From Streptomyces fuscichromogenes (GTDB lineage: Bacteria; Actinomycetota; Actinomycetes; Streptomycetales; Streptomycetaceae), in NCBI RefSeq assembly GCF_014645815.1, contig NZ_BMML01000007.1:124001-188000 (forward strand): a stretch of 64,000 nucleotides of DNA, given 5' to 3'. Below the pieces are notes generated by a model. The model saw nothing but the letters and a program-made list of their open reading frames with translations. It had not been told where the DNA came from and did no database searches. This document shows, piece by piece, positions 1 through 8,988 of the stretch (its first letter is position 1; each line of letters begins with the position of its first letter). The position numbers were made by a program, and so were the translations under genes.

Positions 1-739
1 AGGTGTGCCGGAGCCCCAGGGGTCCGGCGATCCGGTCCCGCACCAGCGCCGCAAGGCTCTTGCCGGTGACCTTCTCCAGGACGGCACCGATCGCGATGTA
101 GTTGGTGTTGCTGTACGACCACTCGGTGCCGGGCTCGAACAGCGCCGGGTGTCTGCTCACCAGCCGCAGGATTTCCGTCGACGTCCATACGTGGGAGTCC
201 TGGCCGGTGAGGGCCGGTGCGAGGGCGGGATCGTCGGTGTAGTCGAACAACCCACTGGTGTGGTTGAGCAGCATGCGCAGGGTGATCGCTCCGCCGTTGC
301 GCACCTGGCCGGGCAGCCACTTGTCGACCGGGTCGGTGAGGGCGAGCCTGTGCTCGGCGACCAGTTGAAGGGCGAGGGTGGCCATCACCGTCTTGGTGTT
401 GGACGCTTCTCGCACCTCGTCGTCCGCCCGGAGCCGATGGTCCTTCTTCGTCCAGGCGGCCTGCTCGGAGATCTCGATGGGCCTGCCGTGACCGTCGTCC
501 ACCCGCACGATCACCCCGGGCACTCCTTCCTCCACCAACTTCCGCGCTAACTCGCGCAGATGAGCGCGTGTCTGCGCGGTGCCGTCCCGGCGGACCGCAG
601 AGAGCGTCCGAGGGCCGGGGGCCGCACTCGACGGGGCCGCAGCGAGGGGTACGACGAGGGCCGCGGACACCGCAACTGTTGCTACCGCGCGAAACCCCGT
701 CGGTCGTGGGTGCCGTCTCACACGCACATTCACACGCAA
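1..739 (-). CDS. Secreted serine hydrolase (beta-lactamase / D-Ala-D-Ala carboxypeptidase family), 3' end cut by window
   Basis: The minus-strand frame reads from a probable TTG start at 739, with AAGGAG just upstream, and stays open to base 1, so the C-terminus is missing. The N-terminus is Arg-rich, followed by a hydrophobic stretch (AVATVAVSAALVVPLAAA) and an Ala/Ser/Pro cleavage region, a typical signal peptide. The mature part has the class C/DD-peptidase signatures SNTK (SxxK, nucleophile Ser and general-base Lys) and YSN (YxN), plus LLNHTSGL. The family acts outside the membrane on D-Ala-D-Ala peptides, beta-lactams or esters; the substrate cannot be told. A GTG three codons into the frame is an alternative start. 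The plus-strand frame over the same bases is a shadow. Confidence 0.85.
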   Translation of the reverse strand, partial: MRVNVRVRRHPRPTGFRAVATVAVSAALVVPLAAAPSSAAPGPRTLSAVRRDGTAQTRAHLRELARKLVEEGVPGVIVRVDDGHGRPIEISEQAAWTKKDHRLRADDEVREASNTKTVMATLALQLVAEHRLALTDPVDKWLPGQVRNGGAITLRMLLNHTSGLFDYTDDPALAPALTGQDSHVWTSTEILRLVSRHPALFEPGTEWSYSNTNYIAIGAVLEKVTGKSLAALVRDRIAGPLGLRHT

Positions 740-954
740 TTCATGCTCCTTCGAGAGTCCGGGAAGGTCGTCGGGCACGATCGAGGTACGGGGAGGAGCA
801 CACGGAACTCCGCCCGGTGCCGGTTACTCAATCGTGTTTTCCCGGGTGAAGTCCGCGAAACGAGCGGTTTCAGCGAATTGCGGGCGGCTCGGTTGCCCTC
901 TCTCGTGTCTGTGGTTGACGGGCGGCGAGTCGGTGTGGGGGGTGGGGTCCGGGA

Positions 955-1587
955 TCAGCGGCTCGTCGAAGCGGGCCAGGGCGATGCCTCGGGCCCACCA
1001 GGCGCTCCCGTCTCCGGTGCGGCGCGGAACGCTTCGATCACGTAGGCGGCGAAGCGGCGGGAGGCAGCCACCCGGGTGGCACGCGGTGTGTCCTGGAGGC
1101 CCCGATGGGCCATGAGCATGAGGACCAGGTCGTCGACGACGAAGCCGGCGCGCAGCCGGCCGGTCTCCTGGGCGCGGCGGGCCAGTTCGCCGACCGCGTG
1201 CAGAGTCCGCTCCCGGTCGGCGGCGAAGTCCATGGCCTCGGGGAAGGCCGTCATGAAGGCGTCGGCGAATCCCCGGCTGTGCGCGTGGAGTTCGCAGATC
1301 CGCTCGATCAGGGTCCGGAATCCGTGCCAGGGGTCCGGGTCCGCGAGGGCGTCGCGGACGGCGGCATGGCAGTCGCGCCGCTGCTCGGCGAAGGTCTCGG
1401 CGATCAGCGTCTGTTTGGTCGGGAAGTGCCGGTACAGAGTGGCCGGGCCGACACCGGCCTGCCGGGCGACCTCGCGCATCGGCGCACTCAGGCCCACTTC
1501 GCCGAAGACCGCGCGGGCGGCGTCCAGGATACGGGCCCGGTTGTCGAGGGCGTCGGAACGCATGGCGTGAGGCAAATGATCCGTCAT
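955..1587 (-). CDS. TetR-family transcriptional repressor
   Basis: This 210-residue protein has an N-terminal TetR helix-turn-helix at about residues 14-55 (RARILDAARAVF, then REVARQAGVGPATLYRHFPTK). The rest is a helical ligand-binding domain of usual length. It is divergent from the MDR oxidoreductase at 1680. A palindrome with 8-base arms lies between the two start codons, so autoregulation and control of the oxidoreductase are likely. The ligand is unknown. Confidence 0.92.
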   Translation of the reverse strand: MTDHLPHAMRSDALDNRARILDAARAVFGEVGLSAPMREVARQAGVGPATLYRHFPTKQTLIAETFAEQRRDCHAAVRDALADPDPWHGFRTLIERICELHAHSRGFADAFMTAFPEAMDFAADRERTLHAVGELARRAQETGRLRAGFVVDDLVLMLMAHRGLQDTPRATRVAASRRFAAYVIEAFRAAPETGAPGGPEASPWPASTSR

Positions 1588-1605
1588 CGACTCTCACTTT
1601 AGCCA

Positions 1606-1625
1606 AACGGACGGGGGCGTCCGTT
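1606..1625. promoter_or_regulatory. Probable TetR operator palindrome
   Basis: AACGGACG, a GGGG spacer, then CGTCCGTT form a perfect inverted repeat with 8-base arms. It lies 19 bases upstream of the TetR start and 55 bases upstream of the oxidoreductase start, where a TetR dimer would repress both promoters. Confidence 0.7.
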
Positions 1626-1679
1626 ACGGTCCGAGGGCGGTGCCGCCGTTCCGTCCCTCCGCTTGCCCGAGGAGCAGTG

Positions 1680-2642
1680 ATGAAAGCCGTCGTGATCAGG
1701 ACGTTCGGGGACCCCGAAGGTCTGGAGGTGGTCGAGGTGCCCGTGCCCGTTCCGGCCCCGGGGCAGGTGCGGATCGCCACGGAGGCGGTCGGGGTGGGAG
1801 GCGTGGACGCCGTGATCCGCCGGGGAACGCTTGCCGCCTACGGCTTCCGGGAGGGGCATCTCCTCGGCAGCGAGGTCGCGGGAAGGGTCGACGCGGTGGG
1901 GGAGGGCGTGGACGCCTCGTGGATCGGGCGACGGGTGTGGGCGTTCACCGGCCTGTCCGGTGGGTATGCCGAGCGGGCCGTCGCCGCGGTCGAGGACGTC
2001 CTGGCGCTGCCCGACAGCCTGACCGGCGCCGACGCGGTGACCCTCGGCGGCTCCGGCGTGGTCGCGCACTTCGCCCTGGAGCGGGCTCGTTTCACGCGCG
2101 GCGAGTCGGTCCTCGTGCGCGGTGCGGCAGGCAGCATCGGGATCACGGCGGTCCAGCTCGCAGCCAGGGACGGTGCGAGCGAGGTGGCTGTCACCGCCTC
2201 GTCGGTGGGGCGCGGCTCCCGCCTGCGGGATCTGGGCGCGACCCGGGTCCTTGACCGCTCCGGCGCGGCCGCCCGGGAGGCACCGCCGGGCTTCGACGTG
2301 GTGATCGATGTCGTGGGGGGTCCGGGGCTTCCCCATTTCCTGGACAGGCTGAACCCCAACGGGCGGTACCTCGCTGTAGGCGTGGTCGGTGGGCAGCCAC
2401 CGGCGGACTTCGGGATGCGGCTGATGGACGCATTCCGCAGGTCGTTGTCGTTCGCCACGTTCAGCTCCGACACCGTGCCCGGCCCCGACCGGCAGGCCGT
2501 GCGGTCGGCCCAGTTCGCCGATGCCGCGCACGGGGCCCTGCGCACGGTCGTGCACGAAGTGCTGCCACTGGAGCAAGCGGCGCTGGCCCACCGCGAGATG
2601 GACGCGGGGAAGGTGTTCGGCAGGATCGTGCTGACGCCCTGA
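1680..2642 (+). CDS. NAD(P)-dependent quinone oxidoreductase / alcohol dehydrogenase-like protein (MDR superfamily)
   Basis: The 320-residue protein has the GroES-like fold at its N-terminus (MKAVVIRTFGDPEGLEVVEVP) and a Rossmann domain with VLVRGAAGSIGITAVQLA near residue 142. No zinc-ligand Cys cluster is visible, so the quinone oxidoreductase/enoyl reductase type is likelier than zinc alcohol dehydrogenase. ATG 1680 is preferred over the overlapping GTG 1677 because GAGGAG ends five bases before it. The divergent TetR gene and palindrome suggest induction by a small electrophile or quinone. Confidence 0.88.
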   Translation: MKAVVIRTFGDPEGLEVVEVPVPVPAPGQVRIATEAVGVGGVDAVIRRGTLAAYGFREGHLLGSEVAGRVDAVGEGVDASWIGRRVWAFTGLSGGYAERAVAAVEDVLALPDSLTGADAVTLGGSGVVAHFALERARFTRGESVLVRGAAGSIGITAVQLAARDGASEVAVTASSVGRGSRLRDLGATRVLDRSGAAAREAPPGFDVVIDVVGGPGLPHFLDRLNPNGRYLAVGVVGGQPPADFGMRLMDAFRRSLSFATFSSDTVPGPDRQAVRSAQFADAAHGALRTVVHEVLPLEQAALAHREMDAGKVFGRIVLTP

Positions 2643-2802
2643 GGTTCGCGCCGGGAGCCGCGTGTCGGCGGGACTGCGCCGAGCGCGGTGAGCACGAAGG
2701 AGGCGACCCGGCTTCGTGCTCCCGCCCGTGGCGGCCTGCGCACGTCTCATGAATGCGGGGTGGCTCCCCCCGAGCAGCGAGTGAGCCTTGTGAGGGGCCC
2801 TG

Positions 2803-3340
2803 TCACACGCCGGAACGGGACTCCCCGGCACCTGGTCGGGCACCGGGCGGACCGTCCCAGGCCTCGGGGATGGCGCGGCCGTAGGCGGCGAGGCGGCGAG
2901 GGTGACGTTCTCGGGTTCGGGGCCGCCACGGCGGCCGGTGTCGAGCGCGTCGAGGGCGGTGAGTTCGTCGGCGGTGAGCTCGAAGTCGAACACGTCGATG
3001 TTCTCCGCGATCCGCGCACGCCTGGTGGACTTCGGGATGACCGAGCGTCCGTGCTGAAGCCCCCAGCGGAGCAGCACCTGGGCCGGGCTCTTGCCGTGGG
3101 CCTCGGTGCTGCGGGTGACGGCGGGATCCTGGAGGACGCTCCTGCGGTTCTCGCCGTAGTCCGGGTAGAAGGTGAGGTGATCCCTCCGACGGGGGACCAG
3201 GTCTGGTTGAGGATGCCGTGCCTGTCGTCGAGGTCGGGTACGGCGCGCTGCTGGAAGTAGGGGTGGATCTCCAGCAGGTTGACCGCGGGGACGACGGCGA
3301 GCGAGTCGAGCAGCGCGGTCACCGTTCTTGGTCTCGTCAC
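2803..3340 (-). pseudogene. Aldo/keto reductase remnant (N-terminus missing, two frameshifts)
   Basis: Three minus-strand frames in succession carry adjoining parts of an aldo/keto reductase. The first, from about 3320, has the barrel segment LEIHPYFQQRAVPDL and WSPVGG. The second, from about 3185, has HLTFYPDYGENRRSVLQDPA, then LLRWGLQHGRSVIPKS and ENIDVFDFEL. The third, from about 2890, has AYGRAIPEAWDGPPG and then TGA. The first shift is a one-base change in a G run near 3190. The second is an 8-base tandem duplication (CTCGCCGC twice) near 2890. The N-terminal half, with the catalytic Tyr and NADPH entry, is absent, so the gene is dead. Confidence 0.85.
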
Positions 3341-3500
3341 GGCGACGCGGCCGGTTGGCCGGGAGTGTCGGCCGGGGCAGGTGCCGGCGGCGTCGGCCTC
3401 CGGGGTGCAGCAGTCGAGGGCGCCGACCGGGCCGGGACCGGGCCGATCGCGGCCGTTCGCTCGGTGGAGCTGTCGTGTGCAGTGCGGTGGCGCCGTGGGG

Positions 3501-4152
3501 TCAGATCTGAGGGGTCGGCAGCGCGGCGGGCTCGCCGAGGTGTCCGGCCGCCGTCCTCCACGCGGCCGTCACCGCGCCGTGGGCCGTCACGGTGCACGTG
3601 GCCCGGTCGCCGGTGAGCGTGATCGGCGCGCCTACGGCGCAGCGGTGCGGTGACCAGCCCGGCGATCTGCTTGACCGTCCTGCCGCAGGAGATCCGCCGG
3701 GCTCCCGCCTGGCCGACGGGGACGACAGGGGCGCCGGTGCGTTCGGCCAGCCGCGCCAGGCCGCTGCGGAAGGCGCCGGGCGCGGCTTCGGTGGCGTCGG
3801 TACGGAGGGGGAGTCCGCCTTCCCCGTAGACGAGGACCGAGCGCCCCGCGCCCAGGGCCGCTGCGGCGAGGTCGAGACACCGGGCGGCACGGCGGTCCTT
3901 GCGGTGCACGGGGATGTGGCCCTTACGGACGAGCACGCGTCCCAGCAGGGGGATGCGCCACAGGCCCGCAGCCGCCATGACGGCCGGCTCGGTGCCGAGG
4001 CGGCGGAGCGCGGCGAGAACGACGGCCGGGTCGGCGAGGGAGGTGTGGTTGGCGACGATGATGCTGCCCGGCGCCAGGACGGCATCGGTGTCGGTCGTGA
4101 CGGTGAGTCGGCCGACGGCCGGCAGCAGGACGTCGGTGAGGCGGCTGAGCAT
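3501..4152 (-). pseudogene. PlsC-like 1-acylglycerol-3-phosphate acyltransferase, frameshifted near its 3' end
   Basis: The frame from ATG 4152 has the PlsC motif NHTSLAD (NHxxxxD, residues 35-41), then RKGHIPVHRKD and YGEGGLPLRTD. It acylates a lysophospholipid-like acceptor from acyl-CoA or acyl-ACP at the membrane. At about 3626 the family-like reading jumps frame. The original frame becomes Arg/His-rich, while the neighbouring frame continues with APITLTGDRATCTV and ends at TGA 3501. A single extra base explains this. The core is intact, so it could be a sequencing error or a recent mutation. It lies directly upstream of the aldo/keto reductase remnant. Confidence 0.75.
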
Positions 4153-4359
4153 GAGATCTCCCGGTCCCGAAGATGATGACCTTCATCCTCGAGGGCCGCG
4201 GGGCCCGGGGTGTGAGCGCTCGTACTCAGCTTCGCCGGCGCCCGGTACTCAACCCGGGCAGCCGCTCGGGTGGACCGGGGGCCTAGTGTGCCGTACGGGC
4301 GTGCGGACGTGGCGTGCGTCCCGAAAGACCTGCTGATTTCTGCGAAGGGAATCCGATAG

Positions 4360-4674
4360 ATGGGCAAGAGCGACAACATCGTGGTGATCCGGGACGCGCA
4401 GGTGGTGGCGGCGGCCCTGCGCGAGGCACTCGCCAGTGCCTCGGCCGAGACCCGCGCGGGCCTGGAACGCGCGGTCGCCATAGCCGAAGCGACCGCCGAG
4501 GACACCGCGGGCCGGCTGCGTGGTGACTGGGTCCGCGCCCGGCTGGCCGAGGTCGGCTTCTCCGGCGACCTCACCTCTGCCGCGGCGGTGAAGGCGCTGC
4601 GGCAGGCCGAGCCGGGGCTGAGCCTGCTGGCGGCGGTGCGGTTGCGCAACGACGCGGTGGACCATCCGGCGTGA
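4360..4674 (+). CDS. Small hypothetical protein, Ala-rich and helical
   Basis: This 104-residue soluble protein starts at ATG 4360 behind GAAGGGA. It looks wholly alpha-helical and Ala/Glu/Arg-rich (VVAAALREALASASAETRAGLERAVAIAEATAED), with no signal peptide or membrane segment. I do not recognise a family. Codon use is ordinary for the genome and it lies alone between divergent and convergent neighbours, so it is probably expressed from its own promoter in the 207-base gap before it. Confidence 0.6.
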   Translation: MGKSDNIVVIRDAQVVAAALREALASASAETRAGLERAVAIAEATAEDTAGRLRGDWVRARLAEVGFSGDLTSAAAVKALRQAEPGLSLLAAVRLRNDAVDHPA

Positions 4675-4774
4675 CGCAGGGCGGGCTCGGGTCACGCCGG
4701 GGACGTGCCCGGGCCCCCTTCGCCGAGGCGGCCGTCCTCCCCGCGCGGACACGCGGGAGTGAGAGCGTTGTCCT

Positions 4775-6043
4775 TCACCGTCGGGTGGCGACCATGCGCA
4801 GGGTGGGTTCGTTGCGGAGCTTTGTGAAGATGGTGGCCAGAGCGGCAGCCTGAACGAGAGCGCAGGCCAGTATGACGTTGCCGAGGTGCGGCGGCGGGGT
4901 GAGCGCCACGAGGATGCCCGCCGCGGGGAAGGGCAGCAGCAGGAGGAGCATCGTCAGCGAGAGCGTGGCACCGAGCGCCGTGGTGGGAATGATCAGCGAG
5001 CGCACCGTACGCAGCACGACCGTGAGACCGCCGTCGCCCGCCATGAAGATCGCTATCAGGACGGTGTAGGAGGCGTAGGACGGAACCTGGGTGATGGCGA
5101 GGCATGCGGCGGAGGCGAGCGTCGCGGACACGATGCCCACTCCCCAGAGGTCGAGTCGGCTCAGCACGAGCCGGCAGCACGTGATGGCCAGCAGGGTCGC
5201 CACGGCGGCGGCGGACCACATGGCGCCGACATCGGCGGAAGAGCGCCCGAGAGTCTCCACCACGATCACGGGGCTGGCGGACTGGAGCAGCCCGAGGGCG
5301 AGGTTGGAACAGGCCAGCCCGGCCACCAGCCAGCCCAGCGCGGGCAGCGTCAGCAGAGTGCGCAGGCCCAGGCGGAGTGCGCTGTCCTTTCCGGTCGCGT
5401 CGGCGCGTGCGGCGCGCAGCGGAGTCGGCGGGGTCTGCAGGCCGAGCACGGCGGCGATCAGGGACACCGTGCTCAGGCATCCGAGCATCCACTCCGGTCC
5501 GGCCAGCAGCAGCAGGCCGGCGAGCAGCGGACCGATGACCGTGGCGGTCTGGTCGATGCCGACGAGGACCGCCTGTATCCCCTGGGGCCGGGCCTGGTCC
5601 CGCCGGGTGACGATCGCTCCGACGGCCTCGTTGGCAACGAAACCGAACTGGGACAGGGTGCCGGTGACGGCTGCCAGGATCAGCACCACCGCGGTCTCGG
5701 CAGTGCCCCGTGGAAGCATGATCAGGGCGACCGCCGACACCGCCACCACCGTGGCCCGGGCGAGAGAGGCGATGAAGCAGACGATCGCCGCGCCCCTGCG
5801 GTCCACCGCGTGGCCGGCCGGGACGAACGCCGCGATCCGCGGAGTCCACTCCAGTGCGAACGCCAGACCTGTCAAAGACGAAGAGCCGGTAATTGTCAGG
5901 ACCAGGAGTGGCATGGCGTACGTCGCCATGGAGAATGCCAGGGCGTCACTCGCGCGCGGAGCATAGATTCGCCGAAAGAGACTGCCGGACGGAACGGCGG
6001 CATGCCGACCGACAGGCCGGTCCTCGTGCACGATGATGGACAC
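4775..6043 (-). CDS. MFS transporter, probable efflux permease
   Basis: The 422-residue protein has about twelve hydrophobic segments, for example MATYAMPLLVLTITGSSSLTG, and a short charged cytoplasmic loop of the MFS A-type (AGHAVDRRGAA). The overall pattern resembles the DHA1/MFS_3 drug and siderophore exporters. The annotated start is GTG 6043, but no Shine-Dalgarno precedes it and a small CGAAAG/CTTTCG hairpin sits there. A start further in, near RRIYAPRASDALAF, is possible. No neighbour indicates the substrate. Confidence 0.82.
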   Translation of the reverse strand: MSIIVHEDRPVGRHAAVPSGSLFRRIYAPRASDALAFSMATYAMPLLVLTITGSSSLTGLAFALEWTPRIAAFVPAGHAVDRRGAAIVCFIASLARATVVAVSAVALIMLPRGTAETAVVLILAAVTGTLSQFGFVANEAVGAIVTRRDQARPQGIQAVLVGIDQTATVIGPLLAGLLLLAGPEWMLGCLSTVSLIAAVLGLQTPPTPLRAARADATGKDSALRLGLRTLLTLPALGWLVAGLACSNLALGLLQSASPVIVVETLGRSSADVGAMWSAAAVATLLAITCCRLVLSRLDLWGVGIVSATLASAACLAITQVPSYASYTVLIAIFMAGDGGLTVVLRTVRSLIIPTTALGATLSLTMLLLLLPFPAAGILVALTPPPHLGNVILACALVQAAALATIFTKLRNEPTLRMVATRR

Positions 6044-6446
6044 GAAAGAGGAAGGCTTTCGATGAGATGTATCGGAGGGGGGTGAGGAGAGTTCCCGGTC
6101 ACCTGCGTGGGAAATATGTGTCCGGAAAAGGACCAGGCCGCGGCAGGTTCTCGTGATGGTTGTTCAGGACAGTCCGTGGTGACCCGAGTCGCATCCACGA
6201 ACCGGCGTGCAAGAAACGGCAGTTGACGGCTGAACTATACAGCTCTCAGGGCGATGTTGCGTATACGGCGTAGGAGTCTCCCGGCGGAAAGCGTTATGCC
6301 CTTCTCCGGCCTGAAAGGTCCTGCCCTCAAGTTATGCGGTTGTATCAGGTCGATACCGGTGACCGCTCCTTCGCCCGTGCGGGGATCGCCGGTCGCCGGA
6401 AATCCCGAGCCACGCATAATCCGGCACTGCCCGGTACCGGCGTCCG
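6044..6446. other. Intergenic region, nothing recognised
   Basis: About 400 bases separate the MFS start from the end of the next minus-strand gene. The stretch near 6230-6440 is somewhat richer in A/T than its surroundings and probably carries the MFS promoter. No conserved ORF, RNA or clear hairpin was seen. Confidence 0.4.
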
Positions 6447-8003
6447 CTAGTTCTTCTGCAGGGTGCGGGTCACACCTGCGATGACGGCGGTCGTCAGCAC
6501 CCAGCCGAAGGTGATGAGCAGGTAGGCCAGCCACTGGAGGCCGGCGTCCGGCCAGTACCAGGCCGTGCGCTGCCCCAGACCACCGATGGGGATCAAGAGG
6601 TCGAGCGTGTAGACGAGGGGCTGGAACGGTGCGCCCGCGCCCTGGCCGACCGGGTGCGGGGTACGAGCGCCGAAGGACAGGGTGCCCAGCAGGGTCAGCG
6701 CGAGGAGCCAGACGCCGGCCAGCCAGGGACGGTAGCCGTAGCCGACGGTCGCGTCGAGCAGGTGGCCCCACGCCCGCGCGGCGGCGGGCAGGGTCCGGCG
6801 CCGATGGCGTTGTTTGGCCAGCAGCACGCGGCGGGCGTCGTCGTCGTGCCCGGCCTTCCGGTAACAGCTCGCCAACTGCTCGTAGGGCTGCGGGTTGTAG
6901 CCAGGGCTGCGCCGTATCCACGCCACCCGACGCGCCACGGAGTCCCGCTGCACCACCGTCCCTGGCCGCTCGCCGGCCTCGGCCATCTTGATCGAGCCGT
7001 AGCCGAAGCCGTCCAGCTCGACCACGTCCGGCCAGCTGTGCTCGTTGTCGTGGAGGTAGGACACCTGCGCGCCGCGCAGGTCCACCGGGCCGGAGGGCGG
7101 CCGGGCGAGGGTGAGGTCGAAGTCGACGGCCTGCATGCGCACGGCGGCCAGGGTCGGGCCGTGGCCGTCGGGCGGCCCGTTCAGGACGGCACCTGCAAAG
7201 GTCAGGTCGTCCGAGATCCGAGCACCCCGCAGCCGCACGGTCCCGTTCGCGGTGAATCCGTCGGAGAGGTTGATCGTCGAGGCCACGGCGTTGTCCAGGG
7301 CGAGCGCCACTCCGCGTGCGTCGGGGCCCTCCAGGCGCGCCCCTCGCATGAACAGTCCGCCCGGCAACTGCGCGCCCAGCAGCCGTACTTCGCCCCGTGC
7401 GACGAATCCGCCGTTGCAGAAGAAGCCCCCTTCCATGACCAGGCCGCCGGCTGCCACGGCCCATCCTCCCGGCGCGCTGATCTCGGCCCCGCTGAGCAGG
7501 ACGCCGCCGGTCACCCGGGCGTCGCTCAGTGCCAGGGCGGTGCTCCTGTGGTTGAAGGGCGAGGAATCGAGGCTCTCGACGAACGAACGCCGCAGGTCGA
7601 GGTTTCCCTCGACACGGGCCGAATTGGCTTCGATGCCCGGTACCCGGCTGCCGGTGATCACGAGTGTCTGCGTCGACGCTCCGAGGAGATCCACCGACTC
7701 CTCGAACCAGCAGTCCGCTAGCCACAGGGCGTGGGAGATCCGCGCGCCGGCCAGGTTCAGACGCCCGGAGATCCGCGCCCCGGCGAGCCTCAGACACGCC
7801 ACGGCGCCCGGTTGCGTGGTGTTCGCGCCCAGCAGGAGCGCCATGATCAGGGCAGCCCGAACGGTCCGCCCGGGGCCCCACTGCCCGCCCTCCGCCACAC
7901 GGTCGTCCTCGGGGACACCCGTGCGCAGGTCCACACGGCGTCCCTCGGGGAACGCGTCCCACAACTCACGCTCCGGCGAAGTCAACTCGTCGTATGAGAG
8001 CAC
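6447..8003 (-). CDS. Membrane-anchored repeat protein (pentapeptide-like beta-helix plus C-terminal membrane segments)
   Basis: The 518-residue protein begins at GTG 8003. Residues about 65-330 are rich in short repeats such as LRLAGARISGRLNLAGARIS, LSGAEIS and LRGARISDDLTF, with ALxGAxI spacing typical of pentapeptide or right-handed beta-helix folds. A cytoplasmic RRSPGYNPQPYEQLASCYRKAGHDDDARRVLLAKQ stretch resembles a helical TPR-like linker. Two or more membrane segments end the protein (WLAGVWLLALTLLGTLSF, WLAYLLITFGWVLTTAVIAG). Streptomyces homologues are often labelled membrane oxidoreductase, but I see no nucleotide-binding motif supporting that. Confidence 0.72.
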   Translation of the reverse strand: MLSYDELTSPERELWDAFPEGRRVDLRTGVPEDDRVAEGGQWGPGRTVRAALIMALLLGANTTQPGAVACLRLAGARISGRLNLAGARISHALWLADCWFEESVDLLGASTQTLVITGSRVPGIEANSARVEGNLDLRRSFVESLDSSPFNHRSTALALSDARVTGGVLLSGAEISAPGGWAVAAGGLVMEGGFFCNGGFVARGEVRLLGAQLPGGLFMRGARLEGPDARGVALALDNAVASTINLSDGFTANGTVRLRGARISDDLTFAGAVLNGPPDGHGPTLAAVRMQAVDFDLTLARPPSGPVDLRGAQVSYLHDNEHSWPDVVELDGFGYGSIKMAEAGERPGTVVQRDSVARRVAWIRRSPGYNPQPYEQLASCYRKAGHDDDARRVLLAKQRHRRRTLPAAARAWGHLLDATVGYGYRPWLAGVWLLALTLLGTLSFGARTPHPVGQGAGAPFQPLVYTLDLLIPIGGLGQRTAWYWPDAGLQWLAYLLITFGWVLTTAVIAGVTRTLQKN

Positions 8004-8132
8004 TCGTACAGAGTAGAGATCTTCCCCGGTGTCCGTGCCGCTTCACCGGCCGCGGGGCGAGGCGGAAAGAAACGACACGAGTCGTTCGCCCCGCGCCTTG
8101 CCCGTGTGGGATGTCGGAGGCACGCTTGTGGC

Positions 8133-8891
8133 ATGAGCGTTCATGAGAGCCCCACGCTCATCATGTCCGTGCAGCGTGCCTTCCGGCTGCTGGAGGCGGT
8201 GAGCGCGCACGAGAACGGTGCGCCCGCGAAGCAGCTGGCGCGTGAGGCGGGGCTGCCCCTGGCCACCACCTACCACCTGCTGCGGACCATGGTCCACGAC
8301 GGCTACCTGCGGAAGCTGCGCGACGGCGGCTTCATCCTCGGTGACAAGGTCGAGTCGCTGCACACCGCGGGTCACACCCAGGCGCTGCTCAGCCGGGTCC
8401 GGCCGGCGCTCGCCGCGCTCCGCGACGAGCTGGCCGCCGCCACCTACCTCACGTTCTACGAGGAGGGCGAGATCAGTGTCGCCGACATCGTCGACGGCCC
8501 CCGTGCGCCCCGGGTCGACCTCTGGGTGGGGTTCGAGGAGGCGGGGCACGCCACCGCGCTGGGCAAGTCCGTCCTGCGCGAACTGGACGAGGACGCCCGC
8601 CGTGACTACCTCTCCCGGCACGATCTCGCCGACCTGACGCCGCGGACCATCACCAGCCTGCCGGAGCTGCTCCGGAACATCGAGGCCTCACCCCTGGCGC
8701 CGGCCGTCACGGACCTCGAGGAGTACGCGCTCGGCACCGTGTGTGTCGCCGTGCCCATCTACCGCGGCGACGTCCTCGGCTCCCTCGGCGTCTCCCTCCC
8801 GGCGGAACGGCTCGCCCGCCTCCCGGAGGTCCGGGCCCGGCTGATCCATACCGGGGACCGCGTCACCAGAGGCCTCTCTCTCACTATCTGA
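8133..8891 (+). CDS. IclR-family transcriptional regulator
   Basis: The 252-residue protein has a winged helix at about residues 10-75 (SVQRAFRLLEAVSAHENGAPAKQLAREAGLPLATTYHLLRTMVHDGYL) and a GAF-like effector domain with ALGKSVL and GTVCVAVPIYRGDVLGSLGVSLP, both hallmarks of IclR. ATG 8133, 12 bases after GGAGG, is chosen over an upstream in-frame codon that would add an unconserved tail. No target operon adjoins it, so its regulon is unknown. Confidence 0.9.
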   Translation: MSVHESPTLIMSVQRAFRLLEAVSAHENGAPAKQLAREAGLPLATTYHLLRTMVHDGYLRKLRDGGFILGDKVESLHTAGHTQALLSRVRPALAALRDELAAATYLTFYEEGEISVADIVDGPRAPRVDLWVGFEEAGHATALGKSVLRELDEDARRDYLSRHDLADLTPRTITSLPELLRNIEASPLAPAVTDLEEYALGTVCVAVPIYRGDVLGSLGVSLPAERLARLPEVRARLIHTGDRVTRGLSLTI

Positions 8892-8988
8892 AATCCGTCT
8901 CCTTGTGGCTTGTCGGCCGAACCTCTTTCCTGGATGAAACGGATAAGTCGGGCTTAAGGCTCGTACGGATGAGGATTGCGGACAGGAC

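Noticed and set aside
5..550. Plus-strand ORF at the left edge
   Set aside because: It is the complement of the serine hydrolase, whose catalytic motifs are clear on the minus strand.
4153..4359. TACTCA-type direct repeats (near 4226 and 4252) as an operator
   Set aside because: Only two imperfect copies with no palindrome. Could be chance in the divergent promoter region.
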